A stretch of 64,000 bases of DNA from Skermanella stibiiresistens SB22 (GTDB lineage: Bacteria > Pseudomonadota > Alphaproteobacteria > Azospirillales > Azospirillaceae): contig NZ_AVFL01000014.1 of NCBI RefSeq assembly GCF_000576635.1, positions 62,001 through 126,000 on the forward strand, written 5' to 3'. Each line of letters begins with the position of its first letter. The stretch's first letter is position 1. Positions 26,014 to 33,657 of this stretch are shown here, in pieces. The notes below the pieces were generated by a model. The model searched no databases. It was given only the letters and a program-made list of their open reading frames with translations, and was not told the origin of the DNA. The position numbers and the translations under genes were made by a program.

Positions 26014-29000
26014 TCAAGCCGTCGTGGCGGTGACGGCGGGGGTGGCGGGCGTCTCGTCTCCGGTCACCAGCGGCTTGAGCAGACGCCCCAGCCGGCGTTC
26101 CAGATCGTCCATCGCGGTGTAGAAGACCGGCACGTAGACCAGGCTGAGCACGGTGGAGGAGATCAGGCCGCCGATCACCGCGATGGCCATCGGCGCCCTG
26201 GTCTCGGCGTCCGCTCCCAGGCCCAGCGCCAGCGGCAGCATTCCCGCCCCCATCGCCAGCGAGGTCATGACGATCGGCCGCGCCCGCTTGGCGGCGGCGT
26301 CGAGCAGCGCCGCCGTCCGCTCCATGCCGGGCACCTTCACATCCCCGGCGCGGGCGATCAGCACATAGTCCACCAGCAGGATCGAATTCTTGGCGGCGAT
26401 GCCCATCAGCAGCAGCAAGCCGATCAGCGCCGACAAGGCCAGCGAATGACCCGACAGCAGCAGCATGCCCAGCGCGCCGCCGATCGACAGCGGCAGGGCG
26501 ATCATGATGGTGATCGGCTGGATGAAGCTGCGGAACAGCAGGACCAGCGTCGCGTACATCAGGAAGACACCCGCCGTGATCGCCATGGCGAAGCCGGTGA
26601 ACAGTTCCCGCATCCGCTCGGCGTCGCCGCGCTTCAACTCCGTGACACCCGCCGGCAGGTTCCGCATGACGGGCAAGGCCGCCACCCGATCCGCCGCCTC
26701 GCCCAGGGTCAGCCCGGACAGGTTGGCCTCCACCGTGGCGCTCGACCGCCGATCGACCCGCTGGATGCTGGTCGGACCCGCCCCGAAGCCGATGGTCGCG
26801 ACGGACCCCAGCGGCACGGTCGCCCGCGTTCCCGAGACCGGCAGCATCGCCAACCGGCCCGGATCGCCCAGCATGTCCGTGGGCAGGGACACGACGATCG
26901 ACACCTGACGGTCGCCCAGGTTGAACTTGGCGAGATTGCGGTCGGTGTCGCCCAGCGTCGCGACCTGGATCGCCTGCGCTATCGCGGAAGGCGTCACCCC
27001 GAGCTCGGCCCCGCGGGCGTCGTCGGGCGTGATGATCAACTCCGGCCGGGATGTCGCCGCCGTGGACGTCGGATTGAGGAAGCCCGGCACCGACCGCATC
27101 TCCACCAGCAGCTTGGCGCTGGTCGCGGCCAGCATGGCGTCATCGTCGCCGGTCAGCGTGACCGAGACCTTGGCTCCAGACTGACCGTCGGCGCCGAACT
27201 GGATTCGGGCACCCGGAACATCGGCCAGCAGTGGCGACACCCGTTTCTCAAACGCCTGCTGCGAAGCCGACCGTTCGCCACGCGGCACGAGATTGACCGT
27301 GACCGTGGCCGAGCGCACCTCGCCGGCCGAGGTCGCCTTCGGTCCCATGCCGGCCGACAACGGCGTCCCGATCGATGCGAAAATCCCGGCGACCTCCGGT
27401 TCGCCCCTCAGCTTTTCGGTGATGCGCAACGTCACCGCGTCGGTGTCGGCCAGGGTCGAGCCCGGCGGCAGTTCCACCGAGATCAGCGAGCGTCCACGAT
27501 CCGACGCAGTCATGAAATCCGTCGGCAGCATCCGCGCCAGCCCGATAGAGCCGACGAAGAACGCGACGCCCAGCGTCAGCGTGATCCAGCGCCAGCGCAG
27601 CGCCTTCCGCAGCAGCCACAGATATGCGGGAACCCAGGTCGGCGTGTCCTCCCGATGACCTTCCGAGCGGATCAGGAAGGCGCCCATCAGCGGCGTCAGC
27701 ATGCGCGCGACGACCAGCGAGAACGCCACCGACACGCAGGTCGCGATGGCGAAGCTCTTGAACAGCTGCCCCGGGATGCCGGGCATGAAGGCGACCGGCA
27801 GGAACACCGCGATGATGGTCGCCGTGGTCGCGACCACCGCCAGCCCGATCTCGTCGGCCGCCTCGATCGCCGCCTGCCAGGCGCGCTTGCCGCTTTGGCG
27901 CATGTGGCGGACGATGTTCTCGACCTCGACGATCGCGTCGTCCACCAGGATACCGACCACCAGCGACAGCGCCAGCAGCGTGATGTTGTTGAGCGACAGG
28001 TCGAGCAGCCGCATCACCGCGAAGGTCGGGATCAGCGACAGCGGCAACGCCACCGACGAGATCAGCGTCGCCCGGATGTCGCGCAGGAACAGCCAGACGA
28101 CCCCGACCGCCAGCAGCGCTCCCAGCCACAGCGCCTCGATCGCGGCCTCATAGCTCTCCTCCACGAAATCCGACGACGACGTGACCTCACGGAACGAGAC
28201 GTCCGCCCGCCCAGCACCTGACCAGGAGGCGTCCAACTGGGAAACGGCCGCCCGCACCGCCTTGGTCACGTCGATCTCGCTCGACCCGACCGCGCGGAAG
28301 ACGCTGAAGGCCACGACCTCCTTGCCATCCAGCCGGGCGAGCTGGCGCGGATCCTCCCAACCATCCCTCACCGTGCCGAGATCGGACAGCCGCACGGCGC
28401 CACCCGCCGCCAGCTTGATCCGCGTCTCGGCCAGGGCCGCGACGGAGGTGGCGCTTCCCACCGTCCGGACCGATTGTTCCCGTCCGCCGATCCGGGTCCT
28501 GCCGCCGGGCTGGTTGACGTTGACCGAAGCCAGCGTCCGGCTGATCTCGTCGGCTCCGACGCCCAGCGCCGCCAGCCGATCCGGGTCCAGTTCGACCCGC
28601 ACCACCCGGTCGACGCCGCCGGACCGCTCGACCTTGGCGACGCCGTCGATACCCAGCAGCGCCTTGGCGACATCGTTGTCGACGAACCAGCTCAGGGTGT
28701 CCGGGGCCATGGCTGGCGCGTCGACAACGAAGGTCAGGATCGACTGTCCGGTATCGTCGACCCGCGCGATGATCGGACTATCGGCGCCGGCCGGAAGGTT
28801 GCCCTCCACGCTGGAGACGGCGTTTCGAACGTCGTTGGTCGCCCGATCGACATCGGTGGCGAGCAGGAACTTGATGGTCGTGATCGAGCTTCCCTCCGTC
28901 AGGGACGAGGAGATGTCATCGACATTGCCGATCCCGGCGACCGCGTTCTCGATGACCTGGGTGACCTGCGTCTCCAACTCGCTGGGAGCGGCGCCGGATT

Positions 29001-29154
29001 GCGAGACGGTCACCGTCACTGTCGGCTGGTCGATGTCCGGCATGTTGTTGGTTCGGAGACCCAGGAAGCCCAGCACCCCGGCTCCCGTCAGGAACAGGAA
29101 CAGCACGATCGTCGGAACCGGATGCCGGATCGACCAGGAGGATATCCCGTTCAT
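26014..29154 (-). CDS. RND-family efflux pump, inner-membrane transporter
   Basis: 1046 aa, full length for an AcrB/MexF-type (HAE1) protein. It opens with the typical ISSWSIRHPVPTIVLFLFL first helix. It has the two RND halves with large periplasmic loops, the proton-relay helix region VVGILVDDAIVEVENIVRHM (helix 4, with two Asp), and the GIAAKNSILLVDYV block of helix 10. It should expel hydrophobic compounds by proton exchange with the adaptor encoded just upstream (ATGA overlap at 29151-29154). No outer-membrane channel gene is adjacent, so it probably uses a shared TolC-like protein. The substrate is unknown. Confidence 0.93.
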   Translation of the reverse strand: MNGISSWSIRHPVPTIVLFLFLTGAGVLGFLGLRTNNMPDIDQPTVTVTVSQSGAAPSELETQVTQVIENAVAGIGNVDDISSSLTEGSSITTIKFLLATDVDRATNDVRNAVSSVEGNLPAGADSPIIARVDDTGQSILTFVVDAPAMAPDTLSWFVDNDVAKALLGIDGVAKVERSGGVDRVVRVELDPDRLAALGVGADEISRTLASVNVNQPGGRTRIGGREQSVRTVGSATSVAALAETRIKLAAGGAVRLSDLGTVRDGWEDPRQLARLDGKEVVAFSVFRAVGSSEIDVTKAVRAAVSQLDASWSGAGRADVSFREVTSSSDFVEESYEAAIEALWLGALLAVGVVWLFLRDIRATLISSVALPLSLIPTFAVMRLLDLSLNNITLLALSLVVGILVDDAIVEVENIVRHMRQSGKRAWQAAIEAADEIGLAVVATTATIIAVFLPVAFMPGIPGQLFKSFAIATCVSVAFSLVVARMLTPLMGAFLIRSEGHREDTPTWVPAYLWLLRKALRWRWITLTLGVAFFVGSIGLARMLPTDFMTASDRGRSLISVELPPGSTLADTDAVTLRITEKLRGEPEVAGIFASIGTPLSAGMGPKATSAGEVRSATVTVNLVPRGERSASQQAFEKRVSPLLADVPGARIQFGADGQSGAKVSVTLTGDDDAMLAATSAKLLVEMRSVPGFLNPTSTAATSRPELIITPDDARGAELGVTPSAIAQAIQVATLGDTDRNLAKFNLGDRQVSIVVSLPTDMLGDPGRLAMLPVSGTRATVPLGSVATIGFGAGPTSIQRVDRRSSATVEANLSGLTLGEAADRVAALPVMRNLPAGVTELKRGDAERMRELFTGFAMAITAGVFLMYATLVLLFRSFIQPITIMIALPLSIGGALGMLLLSGHSLALSALIGLLLLMGIAAKNSILLVDYVLIARAGDVKVPGMERTAALLDAAAKRARPIVMTSLAMGAGMLPLALGLGADAETRAPMAIAVIGGLISSTVLSLVYVPVFYTAMDDLERRLGRLLKPLVTGDETPATPAVTATTA

Positions 29155-30263
29155 GGCGTGCCACTCCCCGCGTCCGCCTGTTGCGTCACGACGCGCACCT
29201 GATTGCCGTCGTCCAGGAATCCGGCGCCCGCGACGACCACGCTCTCGCCTTCCTCCAAGCCACCTTCGATCGCGACCCGGCCACCCGCGCGGGCGCCGGT
29301 TTCGACCCGCCGAAGCTCGGCGGTGCCGTCACCCGTGACGGTGAAGACGGCTGGTTGCCCACCGCGCCAGACGACGGCCGGCTCGGCGACGGTCAGCACC
29401 AGCCGCTCCTCCGCCTCGATCGAGACGCGGACGAACATGCCCTGAAGCAGCCCAGCGCCATCGGGCAGGCTCAGATAGGCGGTGCCCAGGCGCGTCACCG
29501 GATCGACCTTGCCCGCCATGGCCCTGACCTCCGCACGGATCGCGCCTCCTGCGGCGTCGGTCACGGTCGCCACCTGCCCCGTCCTGATCGCCGGGATATC
29601 CCGCTCCGGCACCAAGGCCGCGACCTCCAGCCTGCCGTTGCGGAGGATGGTGAACAGCTCCGTCCCGGTCTGCGCCACGGCGCCGACCACGGCCGGTTTC
29701 GCGACGATGACGCCCGCGACGGGAGCCACCACGCGGGTCTGGGCCAGCCTGACGTTGAGCAGGTCGAGAGCGGCCTTGGCTTGCGCCAGCTTGGCGCGGG
29801 CGGTGCGGGTGGCGGTGGCGCGTTCGTCGGCGACCTCGCGGCTGACGGCGTTGGTCGCCAGCAGCTTCCGCCCGCGCTCCTCCGCCAGCAGGGCCGACGC
29901 CAGATTGGCGTCGGCCTCCTCGATCGCGGCACGCTGCTGGGCGATTTGGGCCGTCAATTCGCGGTCGTCCAGCCGCGCCAGCAACTGTCCGGCCGTGACC
30001 CGCTCGCCCTCGCCGACCAGGACCTCGACCAAGGCGAGGCCGCTGGTCTCCGACCCCAGCGTCAATTCCTGCCACGCCACCACGGTGCCGGTCGCCGTCA
30101 CCGTCGAGGTCATGGCCTGACGCTCGGCTGGCTCGACCGTCACACCCAACCCCGTGACGGGTGCGGTCGCCGTCTCTCCCGACCGGTCCCGCGCGTCCGA
30201 TGGACCGCAAGCGGCCAGCGCCAAGGCCAATCCGGCGGCGGCCAACCTATTCAAGAATCCCAC
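29151..30263 (-). CDS. RND efflux periplasmic adaptor (membrane fusion lipoprotein)
   Basis: About 370 aa. A lipobox LALALAAC near residue 20 predicts a lipid-anchored adaptor. It has the biotinyl-lipoyl-like halves (LGSETSGLALVEVLVGEGERVTAGQLLARLDD and TRVVAPVAGVIVAKPAVVGA) around an alpha-helical hairpin, then beta-barrel and membrane-proximal domains. GTG at 30263 is preferred: the GAGGG of the preceding stop region (30277-30279) acts as ribosome site about 10 bases ahead. A longer reading from TTG at 30293 would overlap the small upstream gene. It works with the RND pump that follows. Confidence 0.9.
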   Translation of the reverse strand: MGFLNRLAAAGLALALAACGPSDARDRSGETATAPVTGLGVTVEPAERQAMTSTVTATGTVVAWQELTLGSETSGLALVEVLVGEGERVTAGQLLARLDDRELTAQIAQQRAAIEEADANLASALLAEERGRKLLATNAVSREVADERATATRTARAKLAQAKAALDLLNVRLAQTRVVAPVAGVIVAKPAVVGAVAQTGTELFTILRNGRLEVAALVPERDIPAIRTGQVATVTDAAGGAIRAEVRAMAGKVDPVTRLGTAYLSLPDGAGLLQGMFVRVSIEAEERLVLTVAEPAVVWRGGQPAVFTVTGDGTAELRRVETGARAGGRVAIEGGLEEGESVVVAGAGFLDDGNQVRVVTQQADAGSGTP

Positions 30264-30276
30264 GTCCAAGATTCCC

Positions 30277-30405
30277 TCACGCCCCGGTGACAACGGTCAA
30301 TGCCGTCGCCAGCATCATGATCAGCAGCCCAACCATCGCCAGGACGGCGGCGGCCACGATGGACCATTCCCTGACATGCGCACCCTTGCTCTCCATCGAC
30401 CGCAT
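30277..30405 (-). CDS. Small single-pass membrane protein at the head of the RND operon
   Basis: A 42-codon gene. The N-terminus is polar (MRSMESKGAHVREWS) and is followed by one hydrophobic helix of about 25 residues (IVAAAVLAMVGLLIMMLATA and on to the C-terminus). AAGGGAA precedes the first ATG closely; the second ATG at 30396 is better spaced. The stop lies 13 bases before the adaptor GTG, and its TGAGGG supplies that gene's ribosome site, so the two are likely coupled. Small proteins such as AcrZ modulate RND pumps; a similar role here is only a guess. Translation is not proven. Confidence 0.6.
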   Translation of the reverse strand: MRSMESKGAHVREWSIVAAAVLAMVGLLIMMLATALTVVTGA

Positions 30406-30635
30406 TTCCCTTCAGCGATGCGCCAGACCGGCTGGCGATGACGGCACCATAGGGGACGGTCGTTGCCACAATTCTTCGGTTCATTACGAAGCGTGACAGC
30501 CATGGGGGGATTTGTTGCCGAGTGTTGCCGCGGCCTCGTTCTACACGCGCCGTTGCAAAAATCCGATCGCGATCCATCGGACGCTCGTCGTATAAAAGAC
30601 GAACAGGCGGACCCGACCGCAACTCCTAGGGCCAG
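30406..30635. promoter_or_regulatory. Divergent promoter region, RND operon and two-component operon
   Basis: 230 bases separate the small membrane protein gene from the response-regulator gene on the other strand. It should hold promoters for both operons and is the natural place for the OmpR-type regulator to bind. I did not find a clear direct repeat to call as its site. Confidence 0.5.
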
Positions 30636-31349
30636 ATGCAGACATCGCCGCACATACTCGTCGTGGACGACGATCAGGAGATCAGGCGGCTGCTGGGCCG
30701 TTACCTGGACACGCAGGGTTTCCGCGTGACCTTGGCGGCCGACCGGCGCGAGTTCGAGAAGGCCTTCGGCAATGCCCAGATCGACCTCGTCGTGCTCGAC
30801 GTCATGCTGCCCGATGGCTCGGGGCTGGAGATCTGCCGCAATCTGCGCGGCCAGCGCCAATATGTGCCGATCATCCTGCTGACCGCGCTGAAGGAGGAGA
30901 TCGACCGCATCATCGGGCTGGAGATCGGAGCGGACGACTACATCGCCAAGCCATTTAATCCGCGTGAATTGGTGGCCCGCATCCGCGCCGTGCTGCGCCG
31001 GGGCTGGGAAGCGCCGGAACCCGCGACCGACACCCTATTCCGCTTCGCGGGCTTCACCGCCGACCCCGCCACACGCCGCCTGACCGACAGCCAGGGCGAG
31101 GAGGTCGGGTTGACCGCCGGCGAGTTCGAACTCCTGCGCGTCTTCCTGGAACGCCCGGGCCGCGTGCTGTCGCGTGATCAGCTGCTCGACCTGACGCAGG
31201 GCCGCGACAGCGACCCGTTCGGCCGCTCGATCGACGTGCTGGTCAGCCGTCTGCGCCGCAAGCTGGGCGACGGCGGCACCTTCCAGATCTTCAAGACGGT
31301 GCGGAACGGTGGCTACCAGTTGGCCGCCCGCGTCGACACCTCCACCTGA
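30636..31349 (+). CDS. OmpR-family response regulator
   Basis: 237 aa. Receiver domain residues 6-120: acidic pocket D11-D13 (VVDDDQE), phosphoacceptor D55 (LVVLDVMLPDGSG), T/K signature LLTALKE and K105 (YIAKPFNP). Winged-helix DNA-binding domain ~140-232: LTAGEFELLRVFLERPGRVLSRDQLL and the recognition-helix region SIDVLVSRLRRKLGD, ending GGYQLAA. It is divergent from the RND operon and followed 5 bp later by its kinase. It probably activates or represses the pump; which is not shown by sequence. Confidence 0.93.
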   Translation: MQTSPHILVVDDDQEIRRLLGRYLDTQGFRVTLAADRREFEKAFGNAQIDLVVLDVMLPDGSGLEICRNLRGQRQYVPIILLTALKEEIDRIIGLEIGADDYIAKPFNPRELVARIRAVLRRGWEAPEPATDTLFRFAGFTADPATRRLTDSQGEEVGLTAGEFELLRVFLERPGRVLSRDQLLDLTQGRDSDPFGRSIDVLVSRLRRKLGDGGTFQIFKTVRNGGYQLAARVDTST

Positions 31350-31354
31350 GCGCC

Positions 31355-32653
31355 ATGGACCTGCCCCGCTCATCGGTCCGGACCAAGCTCGCCGTGGTCC
31401 TGGTGGTCGCGATCGTCGCGGTCGTCGGACTGGCGACCTTCGTGACCATGGCCGTGGTCCGCGGGCCGGGCGCGCAGCAGATCATGGAGCCGATCGCCCG
31501 TCACCTCCAGCTGATCGCCACTCTGACGGGGGAGGATGGCCCCACCGCCGCGGCGGACCTGCGGTTCGATCCGGCGCCGCCGACCGGCCCCCGATCAGCC
31601 CATTTCACCGAGAGCCTGCGCGCGGCGCTCGACCGCATCGGTCATCCCATGCCCGTGGTGGTGATCCGGCCGGAGCCCCCCGGCCCCGACACCCGCATGA
31701 CGATCTCGTTTCCCGTTCCCGGCCGCGGCTGGCTGACCCTGCCCTTGCAGGAACTGCCGGGCTCCGGCCCACCCTGGCCGCTGCTGCTGTCCTACATGGC
31801 GTTGATCGCGTTGGGCGCCACGGTGGTGGCCCTGTTCGCCGCCGCCAAGATTTCCCGGCCGCTCGGGATGCTGGAACAGGCGATCACCTCGATCGGGCCG
31901 GATGGCAACCTGCCGATCCTCCCCGAGGCCGGTCCGGACGAGGTCAAAGCCACGGCGCGCGCCCTGAACCGCCTGTCCGCCCGCCTGAAATCCGCGATGG
32001 AGAGCCGCATGCGCCTGGTCGCCGCCGCCGGCCACGACCTGCGCACGCCAATGACCCGCATGCGGCTGCGCGCCGAGTTCCTGCCCGACGAGGACCGCGA
32101 CCAGTGGCTCACCGACCTGGAGGAGCTGGACCGCATCGCCGACAGCGCGATCGGCCTCGTCCGCGAGGAGATCGAGACCGAGACCGGCACCGTCGAGCCG
32201 CTGCGGCTCGACCAACTGGTCGCGGCCCTGGTCGAGGATCTGAAAGCGCTGGAGATTGAGGTCACGCTGGGACCGATGGAACCCGCCTGGACCAAAGCCG
32301 GCCCCCTGGCCCTGAAGCGGGCGCTCCGCAACCTGATCATCAACGCCGCCAGTCACGGCGGCGGCGCCACCGTCGAGGTGACGGCACGGTATGGCTCACC
32401 CACCGTGATCGTGACCGATAACGGTCCCGGAATTCCCGAGGATCTGCTTCGGCAGGTGTTCGAGCCGTTCTTCCGGGTCGATCCCGGCCGTCGCCAGCAA
32501 ATCCCCGGAGCCGGCTTGGGTCTCGCCATCGCGCGCGAGATCGTGACGCGGAACGGTGGCGACATCGCCATCCGCAACCGTGACGGCGGCGGCTTGGCTC
32601 AAACCGTGACGCTGGCGCCCGTGACAATTCCGGTGGCCGGGCGCCTCGGCTGA
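31355..32653 (+). CDS. Sensor histidine kinase paired with the OmpR-type regulator
   Basis: 432 aa. TM1 is at ~12-34, a periplasmic domain of about 105 residues follows, TM2 is at ~142-163, then HAMP (~164-218). The phosphoacceptor H227 is in AAAGHDLRTPMTRMRLRAEF. The ATPase has N-box NLIINAASHGGG, G1 DNGPGIP, and G2 GAGLGLAIAREI. It follows the response regulator by five bases, an EnvZ/OmpR-like pair. The small periplasmic domain has no recognised fold. It probably senses the stress relieved by the divergent RND pump. Confidence 0.92.
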   Translation: MDLPRSSVRTKLAVVLVVAIVAVVGLATFVTMAVVRGPGAQQIMEPIARHLQLIATLTGEDGPTAAADLRFDPAPPTGPRSAHFTESLRAALDRIGHPMPVVVIRPEPPGPDTRMTISFPVPGRGWLTLPLQELPGSGPPWPLLLSYMALIALGATVVALFAAAKISRPLGMLEQAITSIGPDGNLPILPEAGPDEVKATARALNRLSARLKSAMESRMRLVAAAGHDLRTPMTRMRLRAEFLPDEDRDQWLTDLEELDRIADSAIGLVREEIETETGTVEPLRLDQLVAALVEDLKALEIEVTLGPMEPAWTKAGPLALKRALRNLIINAASHGGGATVEVTARYGSPTVIVTDNGPGIPEDLLRQVFEPFFRVDPGRRQQIPGAGLGLAIAREIVTRNGGDIAIRNRDGGGLAQTVTLAPVTIPVAGRLG

Positions 32654-32812
32654 TCCGGCGCCACGTCAGTGCGCTTCCAAAGCGGCGAACGAAGGCTCAT
32701 CATGTTCTTTGGTCGGCGAATCCGGGTTGGAGCCGGTACCCAATGCGGCGCGGGCCAATGGCGGATCCCACGAAGGGACGCGTGAAGGAACCAGTTGGGG
32801 AGGATGGCGACG

Positions 32813-33634
32813 ATGACCTATCGGGACATTCTGGCGCATGTTCGGCCTTACGGATCACTCGAACCGGTCGAGGTCGCCCTGCGGCTCGGTGGGCGGTTCG
32901 ACGCCCGCGTCACTGGCCTTTACGCCTTGGAGGACGTCGCGCGTTTCCGGCGGATCCTGGCGGAAAATTCGGACCCCTTGCGGGAATTGATCGAGCGGGA
33001 CCGGGAGTCCGCCGCCGAGGCCGAGCAGCGTGTCCGCGCCCTGGCGGAACGCGAGGGCGTTGATTTCGACTGGCTGGCCTGCGAGGGTGACGCCGCCGAT
33101 CTCATCGCCATCGTTGGACGCTTGCGGGACCTCGTCGTCGTCGGCAAGACGGAGCCGGGCGAGAGTTTCGGCGTGATCGAGCGCATGGTAACCGTGCCGA
33201 CCGGTCGCCCCGCCCTGGTGGTTCCATCCACAGGCCCCTTCCTGGACACCGGACAATGCGTTCTCATCGCCTGGAACGGCAGCGCCCAGGCGGCGGATGC
33301 CGTGATGCGGGGCATGCCGTTCATAGCCGGCGCCAAACGTGTGGTCGTGCTCGAGGGAAGCGAGGATCGCGAGCGGCTTCCCGTCACGACTCCCAGCCGG
33401 CCGCTCGATGTCGTGGCCTATTTGAAGCGCCATGGCATAGAGGCTGAGACGGCGCGAACCGACGCCAAAGGCACCGCCGTCGGCATGGCCATCCTCGATG
33501 CCGCGCGGGATGCCGGGGCCGATCTCATCGTGATGGGGGCTTTCGGACGGTCCCGTCTGCGGGAGTGGATTCTCGGCGGGGCGACGCGCGCCGTGCTGGA
33601 TCACATGCATGTTCCCGTGCTGATGGCGCATTGA
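32813..33634 (+). CDS. Universal stress protein with two Usp domains
   Basis: About 273 aa with two tandem Usp folds. The first (residues ~3-140) has lost the nucleotide-binding glycine pattern. The second (~145-272) keeps it at the end: VMGAFGRSRLREWILGGATR, close to the Gly-x2-Gly-x9-Gly-Ser/Thr ATP motif, then VLDHMHVPVLMAH. GGGGAGG lies 8 to 10 bases before the ATG at 32813; two in-frame starts nine and eighteen bases earlier are less well placed. It is alone between the two-component operon and the convergent hybrid kinase. Its role is in general stress survival; no specific partner is visible. Confidence 0.85.
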   Translation: MTYRDILAHVRPYGSLEPVEVALRLGGRFDARVTGLYALEDVARFRRILAENSDPLRELIERDRESAAEAEQRVRALAEREGVDFDWLACEGDAADLIAIVGRLRDLVVVGKTEPGESFGVIERMVTVPTGRPALVVPSTGPFLDTGQCVLIAWNGSAQAADAVMRGMPFIAGAKRVVVLEGSEDRERLPVTTPSRPLDVVAYLKRHGIEAETARTDAKGTAVGMAILDAARDAGADLIVMGAFGRSRLREWILGGATRAVLDHMHVPVLMAH

Positions 33635-33657
33635 CCCTCGACGTCATCGGTCCGGCG

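Noticed and set aside
26446-28221. 591-codon plus-strand frame across the RND pump gene
   Set aside because: It is antisense to the pump, with an extremely Arg/Gln/Asp/His-rich translation and no hydrophobic or conserved blocks.
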